Positions 60,352-64,000 of a stretch of 64,000 bases of DNA are shown piece by piece (the first letter of the stretch is position 1; each line of letters begins with the position of its first letter). The translations under genes and the position numbers were made by a program. The notes below the pieces were generated by a model. That model searched no databases. It saw only the letters and a list, made by a program, of their open reading frames with translations, and had not been told where the DNA came from. Source of the DNA: Galbibacter kalidii (lineage in GTDB: Bacteria; Bacteroidota; Bacteroidia; Flavobacteriales; Flavobacteriaceae); the NCBI RefSeq assembly GCF_026241135.1, contig NZ_JAPFGA010000016.1, forward strand, positions 58,239-122,238. The letters run 5' to 3'.

Positions 60352-61155
60352 ATGACACAGACAATTTTAATTACAGGAGCCTCTTCAGGCTTTGGCAGGG
60401 AAACTGCCAAACTCTTTCAACAAAAAGGATGGAACGTTATTGCAACCATGCGTTCACCTGAAAAAGAAACCGAACTTAACCGGTTGAACAATGTTTTGGT
60501 AACCCGGTTAGATGTTATGGACAAGCAAAGTATGGAAGACGCGGTTAAGCAAGGCACAGAAAAATTTGGCAACATTGATGTATTATTGAATAATGCCGGC
60601 TTTGCTGTAATGGGTGCCATGGAAACAACAACGGAGGAAAGTATCCGAAGGGAATTTGATGTAAATGTATTAGGCCTTATCAATGTTACAAAGGCTGTTT
60701 TACCTGGCATGCGTGCTAACAAGGCAGGAATTATCATTAATGTATCATCAGCATTTGGAGTCGCAGCTTTTCCATTTTTCCCTATCTACAATGCCTCTAA
60801 ATTTGCTGTGGAGGGACTTACGGAGAGTTTACAGTTTGAACTCCGTCCATTAGGTATCAACCTGAAGATTGTTGAACCCGGAGGTTATAACACCAATTTC
60901 TCAACCACTTCAATAGATGTAGCAGATTCAGGAAACATTCAGGAGTATTCAGAAAGATTCACGAAATTTACAAAAGGTATAAACAGTTTTCCATTTAGCG
61001 ACAATATATCAGAGGTGGCTGAAAAAATTTATGAAGCAGCAACGGACAATTCGGACCGGTTACGGTATCCTGTCGGGGCTGATTTAATTGATACAAGAAA
61101 AAATATGGATGATGAGGCCTATTATCAAATGATTGCAAATCAGTTTGGATTATGA
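60352..61155 (+). CDS. SDR-family oxidoreductase (cassette J)
   Basis: A 267-residue classical short-chain dehydrogenase: cofactor motif LITGASSGFGRE, NNAG near residue 83, catalytic Ser in VSSAFGV and YNASK near 148. Sequence style (ATMRSPEKE, VEPGGYNTNF) is that of SDR genes often paired with AraC regulators. Its stop overlaps the AraC start (ATGA), so the pair is translationally coupled. Substrate unknown. Confidence 0.93.
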   Translation: MTQTILITGASSGFGRETAKLFQQKGWNVIATMRSPEKETELNRLNNVLVTRLDVMDKQSMEDAVKQGTEKFGNIDVLLNNAGFAVMGAMETTTEESIRREFDVNVLGLINVTKAVLPGMRANKAGIIINVSSAFGVAAFPFFPIYNASKFAVEGLTESLQFELRPLGINLKIVEPGGYNTNFSTTSIDVADSGNIQEYSERFTKFTKGINSFPFSDNISEVAEKIYEAATDNSDRLRYPVGADLIDTRKNMDDEAYYQMIANQFGL

Positions 61156-62048
61156 AGCATTTTAAATCACTGACGGAGTTAAGTAAAGCATTGGGTTCCC
61201 CTCCTCCGGAGAACCCAATGCTTGATATTCTGTCTTTTGACGAACCGACACGAACAGTCCCCAATATTCAGGAATTTACAACTGACTTTTTCTACATATC
61301 CCTTAAGAATATCAAGTCGGGCCATCTTTTATACGGGCGAACTCCTTATGACCATGACAATGGCTCTATGTATTTTCTGAGACCAGGGCAGGTTATTGAA
61401 TTTAAAAATATCGAACTCAGAAAAGGAGGTTTTTTAATTTGTTTCCATGGAGATTACATTAAAGGTCATCCGCTTTATTCGGAAATCAAAAAGTATGGTT
61501 TTTTTGCTTATGAAGTCAATGAAGCCCTCCACCTTTCGCCCACCGAAGAAAAATTGATGAGAAGCTTATACAAAAAAATTGAACAGGAGTATAACAATAA
61601 TCCGGATGAATTTAGCAAAGAAATCATATTGAGTCATATTGAATCCATACTGAAATATGCGCAACGATATTATAAAAGGCAGTTTGTCGATCGAAGAATT
61701 CTCTCGGGAAAAACCATTTCTCAATTTAACGATATTCTCGCCAGGCAATTTTCTAAAGAATTAATCAAGGAAAGAGGATTGCCCACAGTAGAGTATCTTG
61801 CCGATCAACTCCATCTTTCACCACGATACCTAAGCGATTTATTAAAGCAGGAAACCGGAAAAACTGCATTGGAACATATTCATTTCTTTCTCATTGACGA
61901 AGCAAAAAATTTATTAAGGAGCACAAACACCACGATAGCAGAAACGGCATATAGCTTAGGTTTTGAAAACCCACCGTACTTTTCACGGCTTTTCAAGAAA
62001 GAAGTGGGCATCACCCCTAAAGAATTTAAAAACCAATTGATGAATTAA
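61152..62048 (+). CDS. AraC-family regulator (cassette J)
   Basis: A 298-residue regulator with an N-terminal cupin-like sensing part (SMYFLRPGQVIEFKN ... GGFLICFHGDYI) and a C-terminal double HTH (LPTVEYLADQLHLSPRYLSD; TIAETAYSLGFENPPYFSRL, FKKEVGITPKEFK). It probably controls the SDR gene it overlaps. Confidence 0.93.
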   Translation: MKHFKSLTELSKALGSPPPENPMLDILSFDEPTRTVPNIQEFTTDFFYISLKNIKSGHLLYGRTPYDHDNGSMYFLRPGQVIEFKNIELRKGGFLICFHGDYIKGHPLYSEIKKYGFFAYEVNEALHLSPTEEKLMRSLYKKIEQEYNNNPDEFSKEIILSHIESILKYAQRYYKRQFVDRRILSGKTISQFNDILARQFSKELIKERGLPTVEYLADQLHLSPRYLSDLLKQETGKTALEHIHFFLIDEAKNLLRSTNTTIAETAYSLGFENPPYFSRLFKKEVGITPKEFKNQLMN

Positions 62049-62069
62049 TTGAGATAAAAAGAAGCACAA

Positions 62070-62181
62070 ACTGCCATCGGCTAGAGAAAATGCGGGTTGA
62101 TTGTTTAAAAAGAAGATATTGCAACTAATAAAACTTACGGCAGGCGGCCCCACACTTGTCATAGTTAGGGCTGTTACCCAC
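62070..62181 (+). repeat. attC-like site 10, right end of the array
   Basis: Left core ACTGCCATC (62070-62078), 8 of 9 complementary to cassette J's start GTTGGCAGT; the central AAC is changed to ATC. Arm CTAGAGAAAATGCGGGTT, opposed GGCCCCACACTTGTCATAG, right core GTTACCCAC (62173-62181). No matching end for a further cassette is seen to the right. Confidence 0.65.
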
Positions 62182-62275
62182 AAGCGAACAAGACCGGTCA
62201 GGATAGACCTTCTTCCGATTCGAAATCAGCGCTATTGGATTTTCAAACCCAGCCCTCCCCGAAAAAAATTAGAAA

Positions 62276-62473
62276 AAAGATGCCCTTGAATCCCTGATGC
62301 GATTCAAGCTCAATAAAGCGATTAAGCTTTGTCAGGAGAATCTCGGCCTGATTCGAAAATATGAAGCCGAGGAAAATTCGACCGAATTGATCAAACACCT
62401 GCAAATGCACCAAAAACTAACGGAGATGAGAAATATATTTGCCCTGGAATTTAAGACCATAGTCCTGAAATAG
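62276..62473 (+). pseudogene. Fragment resembling the C terminus of DNA primase (DnaG)
   Basis: After an in-frame stop at 62270 the frame reads KKDALESLMRFKLNKAIKLC and continues with IRKYEAEENSTELIKHLQMH to a TAG at 62473. The helical pattern with HQKLTEMRN and a final strand resembles the C-terminal end of Bacteroidota DnaG. Only about 65 residues exist, without the primase core, so it is a fragment. The 488-bp gap it lies in otherwise holds site 10. Confidence 0.45.
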
Positions 62474-62536
62474 AGGTGAATAAAAAAAAATCTTTATATT
62501 TAGGCATTTAGCAAGTCCATACATAACCACTACATT

Positions 62537-63670
62537 ATGCCTGAACATCGTACAACCCGGGAAAAGCAGCAAGTCCGTATCAGGGCTATTGCACATCGGG
62601 GCCAGGAGGTTTGGTTGGTCACATTTCTATACAGTACAGTACTGTACAACCGATGCAAGAAGATGGGTGGTCGATATACCCGCACACACAAGGTATGGTG
62701 GTGGCCGGCAGGTCAAGTGAGTGAAGGATGGTTAAATACGGTTCTGTCCGACAAAAGGCATAAAATATCAAATCAGCAGAGAACAAAAAGGACAGCCCGT
62801 GCTAATCGAAACGAGCTCCCGAAATTATCTTTAGAAAAAGAAGAAAAGTTGGAAGTCTTTATCAGGTGGATGCTATCGAAGCGGTATAGCAAGCATTCAA
62901 TAAGGACATACAGAGCTGCCCTTGTTGTCTTTTTAAGATTCAATATGGGGAAAGCATTAGATGAGATCTGTCATGAGGATTTTGTTCATTTCAACAATGA
63001 TTATATCCTGAAAAATAAGCTCTCAGCTTCTTATCAAAATCAGATCGTCAATGCCATTAAGTTATTTTTTCATAAGATGGAAAATACGAAGATGAATATA
63101 GAATTGATCCATCGACCAAGGCGATCGAGACCTTTACCCAGTGTATTGAGTAAAGAAGAGGTGAAAAAGATACTGGAGGCGCACGGCAACCTAAAACACA
63201 GGACAATGTTGAGCCTGATCTATGCCTGTGGACTTCGGAGAGGAGAACTTTTAAACCTGAGACCCAGTGATGTTGAATCCCAACGTCATTTACTTATCAT
63301 CCGACAGGGTAAAGGAGGTAAAGATCGGGTAGTACCGATATCTGACCGGATCATCAAAATGCTCCGGGAATATTACAAGGCATATCAACCGGAAAAGTGG
63401 TTGTTTGAGGGACAGAAGCCAGGCGCTCAATACTCACCGAAGAGTTTGGGAAGTGTATTGAAGCAGGCGTTGGATAAGACCGGGATCAAGAAAAATGTTA
63501 CTTTGCATTGGTTGAGACATAGTTATGCGACACATTTATTGGAAAGCGGTACCGACTTGAGGTATATACAGAAGCTACTGGGACATAAAAGTAGTAGAAC
63601 AACAGAAGTATACACTCATGTAAGCACAAAGAGCCTTCAAAACATAAAGAGTCCGTTTGATGAGTTGTAG
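62537..63670 (+). CDS. Tyrosine recombinase (integrase), candidate integrase of the cassette array
   Basis: A 377-residue site-specific recombinase. The N-terminal extra domain (RCKKMGGRYTRTHKVWWWPA) is of the type typical of Bacteroidota integrases. It is followed by the SAM-like core-binding domain (LEVFIRWMLSKRYSKHSIRT) and the catalytic domain: Arg in CGLRRGEL near 233, Lys in GKGGKDR near 261, His-x-x-Arg in LHWLRHSYATHL near 323, His in LLGHKSS near 348 and the nucleophile Tyr in EVYTH near 358. The extra helix insertion that marks classic integron IntI proteins is not evident. It reads in the same direction as the cassettes, at their downstream end. Confidence 0.93.
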   Translation: MPEHRTTREKQQVRIRAIAHRGQEVWLVTFLYSTVLYNRCKKMGGRYTRTHKVWWWPAGQVSEGWLNTVLSDKRHKISNQQRTKRTARANRNELPKLSLEKEEKLEVFIRWMLSKRYSKHSIRTYRAALVVFLRFNMGKALDEICHEDFVHFNNDYILKNKLSASYQNQIVNAIKLFFHKMENTKMNIELIHRPRRSRPLPSVLSKEEVKKILEAHGNLKHRTMLSLIYACGLRRGELLNLRPSDVESQRHLLIIRQGKGGKDRVVPISDRIIKMLREYYKAYQPEKWLFEGQKPGAQYSPKSLGSVLKQALDKTGIKKNVTLHWLRHSYATHLLESGTDLRYIQKLLGHKSSRTTEVYTHVSTKSLQNIKSPFDEL

Positions 63671-63843
63671 TTTGGGAATAAAAGATACTAAATATAGACA
63701 TATTCATCATATTGTGTTGGCTATGTCTGATAAAATGAGATATATAAGTAAGTTGGCAACAAGCTAAAAAAAAGGTCGTAATTGACCAAAGAATAATTAA
63801 TGAAAATTGATACCTACATAAAACAGGCATACCCATTTTATTA

Positions 63844-64000
63844 TGGACACTATCCCAAAAAGTGTGTAAGTAAAAATATCGAGGGTTGGATTCTTAATTA
63901 GATTCTGACCCTTTTTTCATAGATCGTCAGGAACTGATTTAAAATAATGCCCCAGTTCCTAACTGGCATGGACCATTTTTTGGTTGCCTCTCTCATGGCC
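63844..64000 (-). mobile_element. End of an IS256-family insertion sequence (continues beyond the window)
   Basis: The element end appears to be GGACACTATCCCAAAAAGTG near 63844, just after the AT-rich stretch 63671-63843, in which I see no gene. The transposase 3' end follows on the minus strand. Confidence 0.7.
63898..64000 (-). CDS. IS256-family (mutator-type) transposase, C-terminal end
   Basis: The minus strand reads AMREATKKWSMPVRNWGIIL, then NQFLTIYEKRVRI and a TAA at 63900-63898. This is the C-terminal pattern of IS256-type DDE transposases, with the conserved W...NW...NQF. Only the last 33 or so codons are inside the window. Confidence 0.8.
   Translation of the reverse strand, partial: AMREATKKWSMPVRNWGIILNQFLTIYEKRVRI

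Noticed and set aside
62182..64000. A further cassette containing the integrase
   Set aside because: No end complementary to the start GTTACCCAC (62173-62181) could be found before the IS256 element.
1..64000. CRISPR arrays, rRNA and tRNA genes
   Set aside because: No regularly spaced short repeats and no recognisable rRNA or tRNA sequence were seen; a dedicated search would be needed to exclude a tRNA.

Overview
The window is chromosomal DNA of a Bacteroidota bacterium, most likely a member of the Flavobacteriaceae. Supporting signs are low GC, promoters with the Bacteroidota -7 box TAnnTTTG and a TTTG/TTG -33 box, many lipoproteins with a short lipobox, a fused alpha-beta 2-oxoacid dehydrogenase E1, a MutS2 lacking the Smr domain, and lineage-typical families (DUF1835, DUF3857, OmpA with glycine zipper). 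No rRNA, tRNA or CRISPR was seen.

Region 1 (1-36.4 kb) is mostly ordinary core genome: end of an ABC-F gene, mutS2, ung, nucleoside phosphorylase, a SUI1-like factor, the fused E1, a lipocalin/OmpA lipoprotein pair, aroC, an SLC1-type symporter, an HPt/pseudo-receiver pair, and a long leftward run (Gfo/Idh, 3-hydroxyacyl-CoA dehydrogenase, DUF1015, YggS, exonuclease-GIY-YIG, DUF3857, Kv channel, miaA, gluconokinase). Palindromic dispersed repeats sit in several gaps, including three copies of a long nested inverted repeat.

Region 2 (36.6-47.4 kb) holds a TetR-controlled RND efflux operon (tetR, then MFP, RND, OMF). The same operator-like sequence lies in front of tetR and in front of the pump. 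It is followed by a YD-repeat-like gene, a duplicated copy of the pump-gene leader carrying a clean 20-bp palindrome insertion, and a HEPN/HTH pair bracketed by direct repeats.

Region 3 (47.5-62.2 kb) is the most unusual part. It looks like an integron-type gene-cassette array in Bacteroidota. Ten cassette-like units, all read rightward, are separated by imperfect inverted-repeat sites of roughly 110-220 bp with conserved AAC...GTT cores and covarying stems, resembling attC. For seven of ten units the 8-10 bases at the unit's start (GTTR...) are the reverse complement, or nearly so, of the bases at its own end (...YAAC), as expected if each unit once existed as a circle and was inserted at the GTT core. 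Cargo includes a ribosome-hibernation-like protein, a TetR/SDR pair with its own operators, a SnoaL-like lipoprotein, an ankyrin/PD40 protein, a rifampin ADP-ribosyltransferase (a classic integron cassette gene), a trypsin-like protease, an MDR dehydrogenase, a MarR/serine-hydrolase operon and an SDR/AraC pair. One site is interrupted by a shrunken group II intron remnant. At the right end lie a primase-like fragment and a tyrosine recombinase (62537-63670) that could be the array's integrase, followed by the end of an IS256-family element.

All calls rest on reading the sequence and on family knowledge; no database or folding program was run.
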